This document shows positions 54,196-63,906 of a stretch of 64,000 bases of DNA, piece by piece. Under the pieces are notes generated by a model. That model made no database searches. It had not been told where the DNA came from and saw only the letters and a program-made list of their open reading frames with translations. How positions within the stretch are numbered: position 1 is the stretch's first letter; every line of letters begins with the position of its first letter. Source of the DNA: Pseudomonas sp. SJZ074 (GTDB lineage: Bacteria; Pseudomonadota; Gammaproteobacteria; Pseudomonadales; Pseudomonadaceae); NCBI RefSeq assembly GCF_007828215.1, contig NZ_VIUE01000017.1, forward strand, positions 59,881-123,880, in the 5' to 3' direction. The translations under genes and the position numbers were made by a program.

Positions 54196-56223
54196 ATGAC
54201 CAGTAAAAGCATAAACGTTAATGGTGAAGTGTTGACGCTGCGGCAAATCGCAGACCGTTCTCGGGCGGCGTTACGCTCCTCGACGTCTGATTCGGGCATC
54301 CTGCTGGACCCTCCAATCATTGTCGGACAGATAGTAGATGATTTGATCCCCAAAACGATCCTTGACTCAGGGACGATGACTCTTCGATTTAAATCCAGTG
54401 ATATCCCCGATCCGGATGATGCTGATATATGGAGACTGGTTCTACATAAAGGAGGCGTAGAAACGGAGCTCGATGAGCAGCCTTTCGGTCTCGTTGCCAC
54501 TCGCCCCGCGACGCTTGACATCCCGGTGCCAACCGCGGGGCTTGTGGACGATGACACCACTAAAGCTTCAACTACCTACGAATTCGAGCTGGTAGTTATT
54601 TGGGGGCCGAATGGTAACTGGGACCCGCTGGAGTTCGTCCCTGCTGAAATTGACCGGTTCGCACCTGAGCATGAGAAAACAGGTTTGAGACTGAAACCGG
54701 AAGCGGCTGTGCTGGTGAATTTGCCAGCTGGGGCGGTCATCGACGATGATTGGCTCGATAACAATACAGCCCTCGAATTAACCATTAACACGGGCTATGA
54801 GTTTCATCGCGAGGACGACCGCGTTGAGGTTTACGTGGGGCCGAATTATGGCTCGGGCACACCGATACATACACAATTGCTTACGTCACCTGGCGAAGTG
54901 TCGATTCCAAAGGCTGCTCTCCCTCAAATGGATGGTCAGCATTATGTTTGGTATGTGTTGTTCGATGTGGTGGGAAATGAAAGTGAGCCCGCACTTCCTA
55001 GACCACTCATTGTTCGGCGTCGTCCGCGACCACAACTTATTGATTGTTTTATTCCTAAAGGACAATTGCCAGATGTCATAGATCTGGAGGACCTGGAGAG
55101 TGACGTATTTCTAGAGGTGCCCTATACCACTAATGGACAGGAGACTGATCGGATCATCCCGAAAATCAGTAACGCCAATGGTAATACGGTAATCCCCTTA
55201 ACGGGGCAGTTGCTGGGAGAGGAAACCCCTAATAAGACTCTTAAATTTCTCGTGGCTATTAATAGGTTAATTGCGCTTTGGGGGAATTCTACCGCAGAAT
55301 TACCCATCACTGCTGAATATGATTTTTCACGTGGGACTGAAGCTTTGGTTCCTTCCAACCCCACACCATCGGCTCTTGATTTTACCTACCGTGGGCCTAT
55401 CAATCCGATTTTTCCCGGGCTGGAAAACCCTAATATGACGAAGGTCAAGGTTGTAGCGGTAGGTGGTTCCGGCACGGAAAACCATATTACTGCAGATGAC
55501 CGTGGAAAGCCGGCGGACATTAGTACGCCGATGATTGAGGCACCTACTACTTGGGTGCCGATTGGCGATGAGATCGCCAAGTTATGGTTTAACGGTGTGG
55601 AAGTCCACAGTGAACAATTAGCTGCCGGTACGGTGCCGTTGTTAACGTTTGAGATGCTTGCCAGTGTTATTGATAATGCCGGGACCGGTAAAAAAATAGC
55701 CTATTGGACAATTGAGGAGGACGGTGGCCGCAACAGAATGAGGTCGCTGCCTACCGAGGTGCAGGTAGATGCCGTTCGGATCAATTTGCCTCCACCCAGA
55801 GTCAGGTTGTATGGCTCGGGCAATTTTGTTTCATGTGCTTCCTTGATAAGAAATACCTGGGAGCTGCCTGTTACTGTTGATATCGATCCGACTCATATGC
55901 CGGCTAATACGGTGGTTACTCTGAAGTCCGTTGGGACAACCGATGCTGCGGGGCTCATTCCCATCGATGGGACTGACTATACGGGTACTTACACGATTAC
56001 AGGCTCGGAGACGGGCGCGATTTTTGTAAAAAATATAGAACCTTATTTGTCGAAAATTAAGCCTATCCAGCCGCCACATAGCTCTGGCCTGCCGAATGGT
56101 TTCATAAAAATATGGTATGAGGTCACCATTGGCGGGGTGTTGACGCCTTCTGCTGAATTTTTGAATGAGGTTTCTTTGCTGAATACCAGCTATAACTATT
56201 GTGAGGGGACGCCTACAAAATAA
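54196..56223 (+). CDS. Large orphan protein with several beta-sandwich-like modules
   Basis: A 675-residue acidic protein, again with no signal peptide, membrane helix or recognised domain. Four or five modules of about 100-130 residues repeat a pattern of hydrophobic strands, for example YEFELVVIWGPNGNWDPLEF, VWYVLFDVVGNESEPALPRP and KIAYWTIEEDGGRNRM, each ending in a proline-rich hinge. The layout resembles the protein encoded just upstream (50 bases away, probable operon). It could be a surface or phage-like adhesin exported by an unusual route. AT-rich codon use suggests transfer. Confidence 0.78.
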   Translation: MTSKSINVNGEVLTLRQIADRSRAALRSSTSDSGILLDPPIIVGQIVDDLIPKTILDSGTMTLRFKSSDIPDPDDADIWRLVLHKGGVETELDEQPFGLVATRPATLDIPVPTAGLVDDDTTKASTTYEFELVVIWGPNGNWDPLEFVPAEIDRFAPEHEKTGLRLKPEAAVLVNLPAGAVIDDDWLDNNTALELTINTGYEFHREDDRVEVYVGPNYGSGTPIHTQLLTSPGEVSIPKAALPQMDGQHYVWYVLFDVVGNESEPALPRPLIVRRRPRPQLIDCFIPKGQLPDVIDLEDLESDVFLEVPYTTNGQETDRIIPKISNANGNTVIPLTGQLLGEETPNKTLKFLVAINRLIALWGNSTAELPITAEYDFSRGTEALVPSNPTPSALDFTYRGPINPIFPGLENPNMTKVKVVAVGGSGTENHITADDRGKPADISTPMIEAPTTWVPIGDEIAKLWFNGVEVHSEQLAAGTVPLLTFEMLASVIDNAGTGKKIAYWTIEEDGGRNRMRSLPTEVQVDAVRINLPPPRVRLYGSGNFVSCASLIRNTWELPVTVDIDPTHMPANTVVTLKSVGTTDAAGLIPIDGTDYTGTYTITGSETGAIFVKNIEPYLSKIKPIQPPHSSGLPNGFIKIWYEVTIGGVLTPSAEFLNEVSLLNTSYNYCEGTPTK

Positions 56224-56432
56224 TTGGCAGTGTCCAATGTCGGGGAACTATCGGGTTTTCCCGGCATTGGCGTTGGCTGATATGAGGAAAAATCCCTGTG
56301 CGTGATCGGATTAGTCCTACATCAATTTGTGACGTATATCTGTAATTTGTCGGCCGTCTGGGTGAGGGGTCTATCGCTCGCTAAATAAACTTCATCAATT
56401 TTATCTGATGACAAATTGTGGGTAGTTCTACT

Positions 56433-58763
56433 ATGCGATCAATAAAGTACGCTGGAATGACACCGGCAATGGCGTTATGGCTGAGGGGTTCGTCTCTGTC
56501 CTTATCGTTGTTGCTGGTTGAGCCAACGCTGGCTGGAACATTAGTCGGTCAAAGCCAGACCATCACCAACGGTGACCCCGTGGAAACATGGTCGCTCTCG
56601 CAGAACTCCACATTGAACGTTAACGGCGCGCAAACCCTAGGTATCCTTGCCTCACAATCCACATTGAATACCAGTGGAGCCACGACTGGACGAATTATTG
56701 GTAGACAGGGTGCATCAATAAATCTTTCTAACACGACGGTTACTGGTGGAAATGTACTTGCTGGACTGGAACTCGCCGACAGTGACGCCACCATCAATGG
56801 CAGCACCGTCACCGGAAATCAGCTGGGTTTAACGGCCTTGCATGTTGTCGGTACCACGATCGGCTCAACAGTAACGGCCACTAATAGCACCATTACAGGT
56901 GTTACAGGCGGTGCCCGCGCGACGGCTTTCAGTGTCCTGGATTTCTCAAATTCGATCGTCGAGGGTACGGGGGCTACGAGTTTCGGTATTTCACTGTTGA
57001 GCAGCACAGCCTCTGCCAGCAATGGCACGCGCATTATCGGTGGTCAGAATGGCGTCATATTGGGGCTTGAAACTGGCGTATCCGAAGTCAATAAGCTGAC
57101 GCTGGATCAGTCTAGCGTCGAGGGTAGGAACGGTTCCGCTATTGTTGTCGATTATGCGGGCACTTCAGCAGCGGTTTCGCAGATAGATGTGCTCAACGGA
57201 TCGACGCTGACCGGTAGCAACGGGACGATTCTCGAAGTACGAGGTGCCGGTAATGCAGCGATGAATGTCGAGCGCAGCAATCTGACAGGTAATGTCCAGG
57301 TGGCTGGCGACGGTGTTGCCGCGCTAGCTTTCACTCAGGCTTCATTGACCGGTGATGTGCGCGCTGACGCAGGCGGCACCGCTACGGTGGCGTTGCTGCA
57401 AGGTTCGCAGATGACTGGTGTCATGGATAACGTGGCCACGGCCAGCATCGACCAGTCGAGTTGGGTCATGACGGGTGATAGCCAGGTCGGTGACTTGGTC
57501 CTCACCGGCGGCACGGTAAGATTCGGCGCCGATAACGCCTTCTATCGATTGAATGTGGAAAGTTTGTCCGGTAACGGCCTGTTCGAAATCGGCACAGATT
57601 TCGCGACTAATCAGACCGATTTCCTTAATGTCACGGGCACAGCAACGGGCAGCCATCAAATCATGATTGCCAGCAGCGGCGTTGACCCGGCCAGTGGTCA
57701 GCCGATCCAGGTGGTTCACACCGGAGGAGGAGACGCTACTTTCGCCCTGGCAAACGCCGATGGCGCGGTTGATCTGGGCACCTATTCCTATGGATTGAAG
57801 CAGAGTGATACTGGTAACGACTGGTTCCTTGACCCCACGGCCCGTACGGTCAGCCCTTCGACCCGTGCCGTTATGGCGTTGTTCAATACCGCGCCGACGG
57901 TTTGGTACGGTGAGTTGAGTCCATTGCGTAGTCGAATGGGGGAATTACGCTTCAATTCACAAAAGTCCGGCGCATGGCTCAGGGCCTATGGCAACAAGTA
58001 CAACGTGTCTGATAGTTACGGGGGGGGATACCGCCAAGCTCAACAAGGCTTCGCGCTGGGTGCCGATGCACCTCTGCCGTTGGGCGACGGGCAATGGCTG
58101 CTGGGTGTGATGGCAGGGCACAGTACCTCGGATCTGGATTTGCATCGCGGTACTTCTGGCACGATCAAAAGCTATTACATTGGTACCTACCTGACCTGGA
58201 TGGATGAGGACAGTGGTTACTACGTCGACAGCGTACTTAAACTCAACCGCTTCCAGAACGATGCCAAGGTCGGCATGAGCGATGGTAAACGGTCCAAGGG
58301 TGATTACGACAACAGTGGCCTTGGCGGTTCGGTGGAAGTCGGTCGCAATATCAAACTGAACGATGGTTATTTCATCGAGCCGTTTACCCAGTGGTCCGCG
58401 GTGGCTATTCAGGGTAAGGACTACCATCTTGACAACGGTTTGCAGGCCGAGGGTGATCGTACTTATTCGTTGCTCGGCAAGGCCGGCGTGACGGTGGGGC
58501 GTGATATGCAATTGGACAATGGCGCGACAGTACAACCCTATGTGCGTGCGGCATTGGCCCATGAGTTCGCCAAAAACAACGAAGTGAAGGTCAACAATAA
58601 CGTGTTCAATAACGACCTGTCGGGATCACGCGCCGAATTGGGTGCTGGTATTGCCGTCAATCTGTCCCAGCGCTGGCAGGCACACGCTGAGGTTGAATAT
58701 ATGAACGGTAAAGGTATTGAGATGCCCATAGGTGGTACCGTCGGCGTGCAATTCAAATGGTGA
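56433..58763 (+). CDS. Autotransporter adhesin-like protein
   Basis: A 776-residue type V secreted protein. The N-terminal hydrophobic segment (LRGSSLSLSLLLVEPTLAGT) acts as signal peptide. The passenger (about 40-490) is a Ser/Thr/Asn/Gly-rich beta-helix with repeated short motifs such as NGSTVTGNQLG, TNSTITGVTGG and NGSTLTGSNGT, like pertactin-family proteins. The C-terminal barrel (about 500-776) begins near MGELRFNSQKSGAWLRAYGN and ends GTVGVQFKW with the typical terminal aromatic. No protease or enzymatic motif is seen. ATG 56433 has a weak ribosome-binding site. Confidence 0.9.
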   Translation: MRSIKYAGMTPAMALWLRGSSLSLSLLLVEPTLAGTLVGQSQTITNGDPVETWSLSQNSTLNVNGAQTLGILASQSTLNTSGATTGRIIGRQGASINLSNTTVTGGNVLAGLELADSDATINGSTVTGNQLGLTALHVVGTTIGSTVTATNSTITGVTGGARATAFSVLDFSNSIVEGTGATSFGISLLSSTASASNGTRIIGGQNGVILGLETGVSEVNKLTLDQSSVEGRNGSAIVVDYAGTSAAVSQIDVLNGSTLTGSNGTILEVRGAGNAAMNVERSNLTGNVQVAGDGVAALAFTQASLTGDVRADAGGTATVALLQGSQMTGVMDNVATASIDQSSWVMTGDSQVGDLVLTGGTVRFGADNAFYRLNVESLSGNGLFEIGTDFATNQTDFLNVTGTATGSHQIMIASSGVDPASGQPIQVVHTGGGDATFALANADGAVDLGTYSYGLKQSDTGNDWFLDPTARTVSPSTRAVMALFNTAPTVWYGELSPLRSRMGELRFNSQKSGAWLRAYGNKYNVSDSYGGGYRQAQQGFALGADAPLPLGDGQWLLGVMAGHSTSDLDLHRGTSGTIKSYYIGTYLTWMDEDSGYYVDSVLKLNRFQNDAKVGMSDGKRSKGDYDNSGLGGSVEVGRNIKLNDGYFIEPFTQWSAVAIQGKDYHLDNGLQAEGDRTYSLLGKAGVTVGRDMQLDNGATVQPYVRAALAHEFAKNNEVKVNNNVFNNDLSGSRAELGAGIAVNLSQRWQAHAEVEYMNGKGIEMPIGGTVGVQFKW

Positions 58764-58796
58764 GTCGTCCAGATCGGTAATCGACTGAAGACAAAG

Positions 58797-58829
58797 AAAA
58801 AGCCCTGATCGAAAGATCAGGGCTTTTTT
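58797..58829. terminator. Bidirectional terminator
   Basis: AAAAAGCCCTGATC, loop GAAA, GATCAGGGCTTTTTT. It serves both the autotransporter and the convergent orphan gene. Confidence 0.92.
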
Positions 58830-58837
58830 ACGCTTGG

Positions 58838-59284
58838 TTACCAACTGAGTTCTGTGTCGAAGAGGCCGGTGCATAGATAGCTATCGTTTCCTTGAGCTTT
58901 GTCGATATACGCCGTGAATGATCCAGTGAAGCGCATATCAGCGCCCATTGTGTACTGAATGGAGCCTCTTCTGGCTTTTTGCAGTGTAGGACTGTTTGGA
59001 TCTGCATAATTGTTGTAGATCAAGCTGACGTGCTCGTCATTATCCGTAATGACGCCATCCGTTTCCTCTTTGATGTCTTTTGAGAAAGTGATCGTGAAGG
59101 TTCTTGGCAGGCCATTCTTCCATTCCGTTGCTACCACCACCCACACTTCACCCCGATTGGGAGTGGTAGAACTTTTTAGTGTGGTTATGGCTGCGTTGAA
59201 GTTTGAATTGTCTTCAAGATTGGCAGTGAAGTTGACTTCGCTCGCAAGGGCTTCTTGATCCAGTTTCGTGGCTGCTCTGCTCAT
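58838..59284 (-). CDS. Small orphan protein of the island
   Basis: A 148-residue polar protein, MSRAATKLDQEALASEVNFT at the start, with predicted strands (GEVWVVVATEWKNGLPRTFT, RGSIQYTMGADMRFTGSFTA) and no signal peptide. It resembles a small beta-sandwich. GGAG is 9 bases before ATG 59284. Codon use is AT-rich like its neighbours and it shares a terminator with the autotransporter. No family recognised. Confidence 0.72.
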   Translation of the reverse strand: MSRAATKLDQEALASEVNFTANLEDNSNFNAAITTLKSSTTPNRGEVWVVVATEWKNGLPRTFTITFSKDIKEETDGVITDNDEHVSLIYNNYADPNSPTLQKARRGSIQYTMGADMRFTGSFTAYIDKAQGNDSYLCTGLFDTELSW

Positions 59285-59476
59285 GAGTAAAAGCTCCGTA
59301 AATGATCGACGGGAGATCCAGCGGGCATCCTGCGATGTCATATGCATGGAGCGTTTATCTAAGCCCTATGTGCATGCTCTGTATACTGTCAGAGCTGACA
59401 ACTATACAGGGCGGCGTTTTTGTGATTGATAACAATGCTACGAATTTTGATGGGTACAGAGGTGTGTCAAACGTCC

Positions 59477-62400
59477 TTACCGGTATTTAAGCACCAACCT
59501 CATCACCCCCACAAAAAACACCGGCACAAACACCACCGCCAACGTTGCACTGATCATCCCGCCAATCACCCCGGTCCCGATGGCCTGCTGGCTCGCCGAA
59601 CTGGCTCCCGTGGCGATCGCCAGGGGCACCACGCCGAGAATGAACGCCAGGGAGGTCATGATGATCGGCCGCAGGCGCAGGCGTGCGGCCTGGAGGGTGG
59701 CGTCGATCAGGTCATGGCCTTCGTCGTAGAGACTCTTGGCGAACTCGATGATCAGGATCGCATTCTTGGCCGAGAGGCCGATGATGGTCACCAGGCCGAC
59801 CTTGAAGAACACGTCGTTGGGCATGCCCCGCAGTGACACCGCCAGCACCGCGCCGAGTACCCCCAGCGGCACCACCAGCAGCACCGAGGCAGGAATCGAC
59901 CAGCTCTCGTACAGCGCCGCCAGGCACAGGAACACCACCAGCAGCGACAGGCCCAGCAGGATCGGCGCCTGGCTGCCGGACAGGCGTTCCTGCAACGATA
60001 ACCCGGTCCATTCCTGGCCCAACCCGGCTGGTCCCTGGGCCACCAGCCGTTCGATTTCCGCCATGGCCTGGCCGGTGCTGTAGCCCGGTGCCGGTTCGCC
60101 GGAAATGCTGATGGCCGGGTAGCCATTGTAGCGGGTCAGTTGCGTCGGGCCCTGGGTCCACTTGGCCTGGACGAAGGCCGACAGCGGCACCATTTTCCCG
60201 GCATCGTTGCGCACATGGATCTTCAGCAGATCGGCCACCTGGCTGCGCTGGTCGCCTTCGGCCTGGACCACCACCCGCTGCATGCGCCCCTGGTTGGGGA
60301 AATCGTTGATGTAGCTTGAACCCACGGCGGTCGCCAGTACGTTGCCGACGTCGGCGAAAGATACCCCCAGGGCATTGGCCTGCTTGCGGTCGACTTCCAG
60401 TTGCACCTGCGGCGCTTCGGCCAGGGCGCTCTCGCGCACGTTGATCAGCAGCGGGCTCTTTTCGGCGGCGGCAAGCAATGCGTCGCGGGCCTGCATCAGC
60501 GTGGCATGGCCGAGACCGCCGCGATCCTGCAATCGGAACTCGAAGCCGCTGGACGTCCCCAGGCCATCCACCGGGGGTGGCAATACGGCGAAGGCCATGG
60601 CGTCCTTTATCCCGCCGAAGGCCTGGTTGGCGCGCTCGGCTATGGCACTGGCCGAGTCGTCGCTGCCACGTTCCGACCAGTCCTTGAGGGTGGTGAACGC
60701 CAACGCTGCGTTCTGCCCGCTGCCGGAAAAACTGAAGCCCAGGATCACCGTGCTGTCCCCCACACCCGGCTCGCCGGCGTTGTGGGCTTCGATCTGCTCG
60801 ACCACTTGCACTGTACGGTTCTTGCTCGCGCCGGGCGGCAGTTGGATGTCGGTGATGGTGTAGCCCTGGTCTTCCACCGGCAGGAACGAGGAGGGCAGGC
60901 GACTGAACAACAGGCCCATGCCCACCAGCAGCACGCCGTAGATCAGCAGGTAGCGACCGGTACGCTTGAGGGCATAGGCGACCCAGCCTTGATAGCGCTC
61001 GCCCAGTCGATCGAAGCGGCGATTGAACCCGCCAAAGAAGCCGCCCTTGGCGTGATGCTCGCCCTGGACGATGGGCTTGAGCAAGGTGGCGCACAGCGCA
61101 GGTGTCAGGCTCAGGGCCAGGAATGCCGAGAACAGGATCGACGTGGCCATGGACAGCGAGAATTGCCGATAGATGACACCGACGGATCCGGGCATGAACG
61201 CCATCGGAATGAACACTGCCACCAAGACCAGGGTGATGCCGATGATGGCCCCGGTGATCTGCTGCATCGCCTTGCGCGTCGCGTCCTTGGGCGACAGCCC
61301 TTCGCTGGCCATGATCCGTTCGACGTTCTCCACCACGACAATGGCGTCGTCCACCAGGATGCCGATGGCCAGCACCATGCCGAACATGGTCAGCACGTTG
61401 ATGGAAAAGCCCAGGGCAAGCATGATGGCGAACGTGCCCATCAGCGCCACCGGCACCACCAGGGTCGGGATCAGGGTGTAGCGGATGTTCTGCAGGAACA
61501 GGAACATCACGGCGAACACCAGCAGCATGGCCTCGCCCAGGGTATAGATCACTTTGGTGATGGAGACCTTGACGAATGGCGAGGTGTCGTAGGGGATCTT
61601 GTACTCCACGCCGGCCGGGAAGTAGCGCGCCAGTTCGTCCATTTTCGCCCGTACCAGGGTCGCCGTATTCAGGGCATTGGCCCCCGGCGATAGCTGCACG
61701 CCGACCGCCGTGGAGGGCTTGCCGTTGAGGCGCGTGGAAAACTGATACTCCTGGCTGCCGACTTCCACCCGTGCCACGTCGCCGATGCGCACCGTGGAGC
61801 CGTCGGGGTTGGCCTTGAGTACGATGTCGGCGAACTCTTCCGGCGTCGACAACTGGCCCTTGACCAGGATGGTCGCGGTGATTTCCTGGTTACCGCGGCT
61901 CGGCAGGTCACCAATGCTGCCCGCTGAAACCTGGGCGTTCTGCGCCTGGACGGCAGCGTTCACATCGGCCGGGGTCAGGCTGAAGCTGAGCAGCTTCTGC
62001 GGATCGATCCAGATTCGCATGGCCCGTTCGGCGCCGTACAACTGCGCCTTGCCGACACCGTCCAGGCGCTTGATTTCGTTCATCACGTTGCGTGCCAGGT
62101 AGTCGCTGAGGGCAACGTCGTCGAGCTTGCCGTCATTGGACGTGAGGGTGATCAGCAGTAGGAAGCCGGCCGAGACCTTATCCACTTGCAAGCCTTGCTG
62201 GGTGACCGCCTGGGGCAGGCGCGACTCCACCGCCTTGAGACGGTTCTGCACGTCGACCTGAGCCAGTTCCGGATTGGTGCCGGGCTTGAAGGTCGCGGTG
62301 ATGGTGGCGCTGCCCAGGCTGCTCTGGGAACCGAAGTACAGCAGGTTGTCGGCACCGTTGAGTTCTTCCTCGATCAGGCTGACGACACTCTGGTCCACGG

Positions 62401-62566
62401 TTTGCGCCGAGGCACCGGGGTACACCGCGTAGATTTCGATCTGCGGTGGCGCGACGTCCGGGTACTGGGCCACCGGCAATTGCGGGATCGCCAGCACACC
62501 GGCCAGCAGGATGAACAGCGCGACCACCCAGGCGAATACCGGACGGTCGATAAAGAACTGCGGCAT
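59477..62566 (-). CDS. RND efflux pump permease (HAE1 family)
   Basis: A 1029-residue inner-membrane proton/drug antiporter. It begins MPQFFIDRPVFAWVVALFIL, typical of MexB/AcrB-type pumps. Proton-relay Asp residues are in GILVDDAIVVVENVER, and the usual periplasmic porter domains occupy the loops after helices 1 and 7. The trimer would draw substrates from periplasm or membrane. The adaptor gene lies just upstream (15 bases) on the same strand; no outer-membrane channel gene follows. Confidence 0.95.
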   Translation of the reverse strand: MPQFFIDRPVFAWVVALFILLAGVLAIPQLPVAQYPDVAPPQIEIYAVYPGASAQTVDQSVVSLIEEELNGADNLLYFGSQSSLGSATITATFKPGTNPELAQVDVQNRLKAVESRLPQAVTQQGLQVDKVSAGFLLLITLTSNDGKLDDVALSDYLARNVMNEIKRLDGVGKAQLYGAERAMRIWIDPQKLLSFSLTPADVNAAVQAQNAQVSAGSIGDLPSRGNQEITATILVKGQLSTPEEFADIVLKANPDGSTVRIGDVARVEVGSQEYQFSTRLNGKPSTAVGVQLSPGANALNTATLVRAKMDELARYFPAGVEYKIPYDTSPFVKVSITKVIYTLGEAMLLVFAVMFLFLQNIRYTLIPTLVVPVALMGTFAIMLALGFSINVLTMFGMVLAIGILVDDAIVVVENVERIMASEGLSPKDATRKAMQQITGAIIGITLVLVAVFIPMAFMPGSVGVIYRQFSLSMATSILFSAFLALSLTPALCATLLKPIVQGEHHAKGGFFGGFNRRFDRLGERYQGWVAYALKRTGRYLLIYGVLLVGMGLLFSRLPSSFLPVEDQGYTITDIQLPPGASKNRTVQVVEQIEAHNAGEPGVGDSTVILGFSFSGSGQNAALAFTTLKDWSERGSDDSASAIAERANQAFGGIKDAMAFAVLPPPVDGLGTSSGFEFRLQDRGGLGHATLMQARDALLAAAEKSPLLINVRESALAEAPQVQLEVDRKQANALGVSFADVGNVLATAVGSSYINDFPNQGRMQRVVVQAEGDQRSQVADLLKIHVRNDAGKMVPLSAFVQAKWTQGPTQLTRYNGYPAISISGEPAPGYSTGQAMAEIERLVAQGPAGLGQEWTGLSLQERLSGSQAPILLGLSLLVVFLCLAALYESWSIPASVLLVVPLGVLGAVLAVSLRGMPNDVFFKVGLVTIIGLSAKNAILIIEFAKSLYDEGHDLIDATLQAARLRLRPIIMTSLAFILGVVPLAIATGASSASQQAIGTGVIGGMISATLAVVFVPVFFVGVMRLVLKYR

Positions 62567-62580
62567 GGGAAATGTCCTGC

Positions 62581-63732
62581 TTACTGACCAGAGGCAAGTG
62601 GAAGAGGGGAGTTGTCGATCTGGACTTTTTCACCGGGGCGGGCATGTTGCAGGCCTTCGACGACGATGCGGTCGCCCGGCTTCAGGCCGTGGGTAACGAT
62701 CCAGCGGTTGTCCTGTACGCTGCCCAGTTCCACCGGTTGCAGGCTGACTTGCTGCTCGGCGTCGACCAGCAGCACCTGGGCTGTGCCTGCGCTGTCACGC
62801 TGGATGGCCCGTTGCGGCACGCTGATGCCCTGGCGGTCGAAGGCCTGCTCCAGGCGCACGCGCACGAAGCTGCCAGGCAGCAGGTCGAGATCAGGGTTGG
62901 GGAACTCACTGCGCAGGGTGATCTGGCCGGTGCCCGGGTCGACGCTGATGTCGGTGAACAACAACTTGCCCGGCAGTGGATAGAGGCTGCCGTCGTCCTG
63001 GATCAACGTGACCTTGGCCTGGTCCTGGCCAACCTGCTGCAACTGGCCGGCGCGCAGGGCCCGGCGCAGTTCGTTGAGTTCGCGGGTCGATTGGGTGAGG
63101 TCGGCGTGGATCGGGTTCAGTTGCTGGATAAGCGCCAGCGGCGTGGTTTCGTTCTGCCCCACCAGCGCGCCCTCGGTGACCAGCGCCCGGCCGATGCGTC
63201 CGGCAATCGGCGCGGTGACCGTGGCATAACCCAGGTTCAACCGGGCCCGCTCGACGGCTGCCTGACTGGCGGCGACGTCGGCGGCGGTCTGGCGGGCGGC
63301 GGCGCGGGCGTTGTCGTAGTCCTGGGCGCTGATGGCGTTGTCTTCGATCAATCGTGCGTAGCGCTGTGCCTGCAAGCGCGCCTGGAACGCGTTGGCCTCG
63401 GCCTTGCGCAACGCCGCCTCGGCGCTGTCCAGGTCGGCCTTGAACGGCGCCGGGTCGATGCGGAACAGCACATCACCTTTCTTCACATCACTGCCTTCGC
63501 GGTAGACCCGCTGCAAGACCACGCCGGGCACTCGTGCACGGACTTCGGCGATGCGCGGCGCGGCGATACGTCCGCTCAATTCGCTGCTGATGGACAGTGG
63601 CCGAGCTTCGACGGTTTCGATGGCAACGGTGGGGCGCGGCGCTTCGTCCGTGGGCGGCGAGGCCTTGTCGCAGGCGCTCAACGACAGTACCCCGAGCAAC
63701 AGGCCCAGGGTGGCGAAAGAGTTCTTTGGCAT
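62581..63732 (-). CDS. RND periplasmic adaptor (membrane fusion protein)
   Basis: A 383-residue adaptor lipoprotein. The signal MPKNSFATLGLLLGVLSLSA then CDK gives a lipobox LSAC. The barrel-sandwich half-motifs surround VRARVPGVVLQRVYREGSDV and the coiled-coil hairpin runs about 95-170 (QRYARLIEDNAISAQDYDNA). It links the RND permease to an outer-membrane channel. The pair resembles Mex-type operons lacking the third gene. Confidence 0.94.
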   Translation of the reverse strand: MPKNSFATLGLLLGVLSLSACDKASPPTDEAPRPTVAIETVEARPLSISSELSGRIAAPRIAEVRARVPGVVLQRVYREGSDVKKGDVLFRIDPAPFKADLDSAEAALRKAEANAFQARLQAQRYARLIEDNAISAQDYDNARAAARQTAADVAASQAAVERARLNLGYATVTAPIAGRIGRALVTEGALVGQNETTPLALIQQLNPIHADLTQSTRELNELRRALRAGQLQQVGQDQAKVTLIQDDGSLYPLPGKLLFTDISVDPGTGQITLRSEFPNPDLDLLPGSFVRVRLEQAFDRQGISVPQRAIQRDSAGTAQVLLVDAEQQVSLQPVELGSVQDNRWIVTHGLKPGDRIVVEGLQHARPGEKVQIDNSPLPLASGQ

Positions 63733-63886
63733 GGTGCTTCCCCAATGATGAACATCGCCATGCTACGGGGGACGGTGGGGCACAGCGGTAAAGCTTTGTA
63801 GGGGGTGTGTGAAATTGTGTAAGGGGTTTGCTCGGGGACGGGCGGGGGCGTATATCCTTGGCAGCTGGATTTTCAGGTGACTGTAC

Positions 63887-63906
63887 TGACGCCTTCGCGG
63901 GCAAGC
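63887..63906. repeat. Interrupted half REP
   Basis: GACGCCTTCGCGGGCAAGC is the first part of a REP right arm; the expected CCGCTCCCAC is missing and TGAACTGGC follows instead. The break fits insertion of the element described at 63907. Confidence 0.65.

Noticed and set aside
59712..61094. Long minus-strand frame of 460 codons in the RND gene
   Set aside because: It lies in another frame of the RND permease and is rich in Arg, Gly and Pro, the usual shadow of high-GC coding DNA.
60401..61693. Plus-strand frame of 430 codons opposite the RND gene
   Set aside because: His, Gln and Asp rich antisense composition; the RND permease is certain on the other strand.
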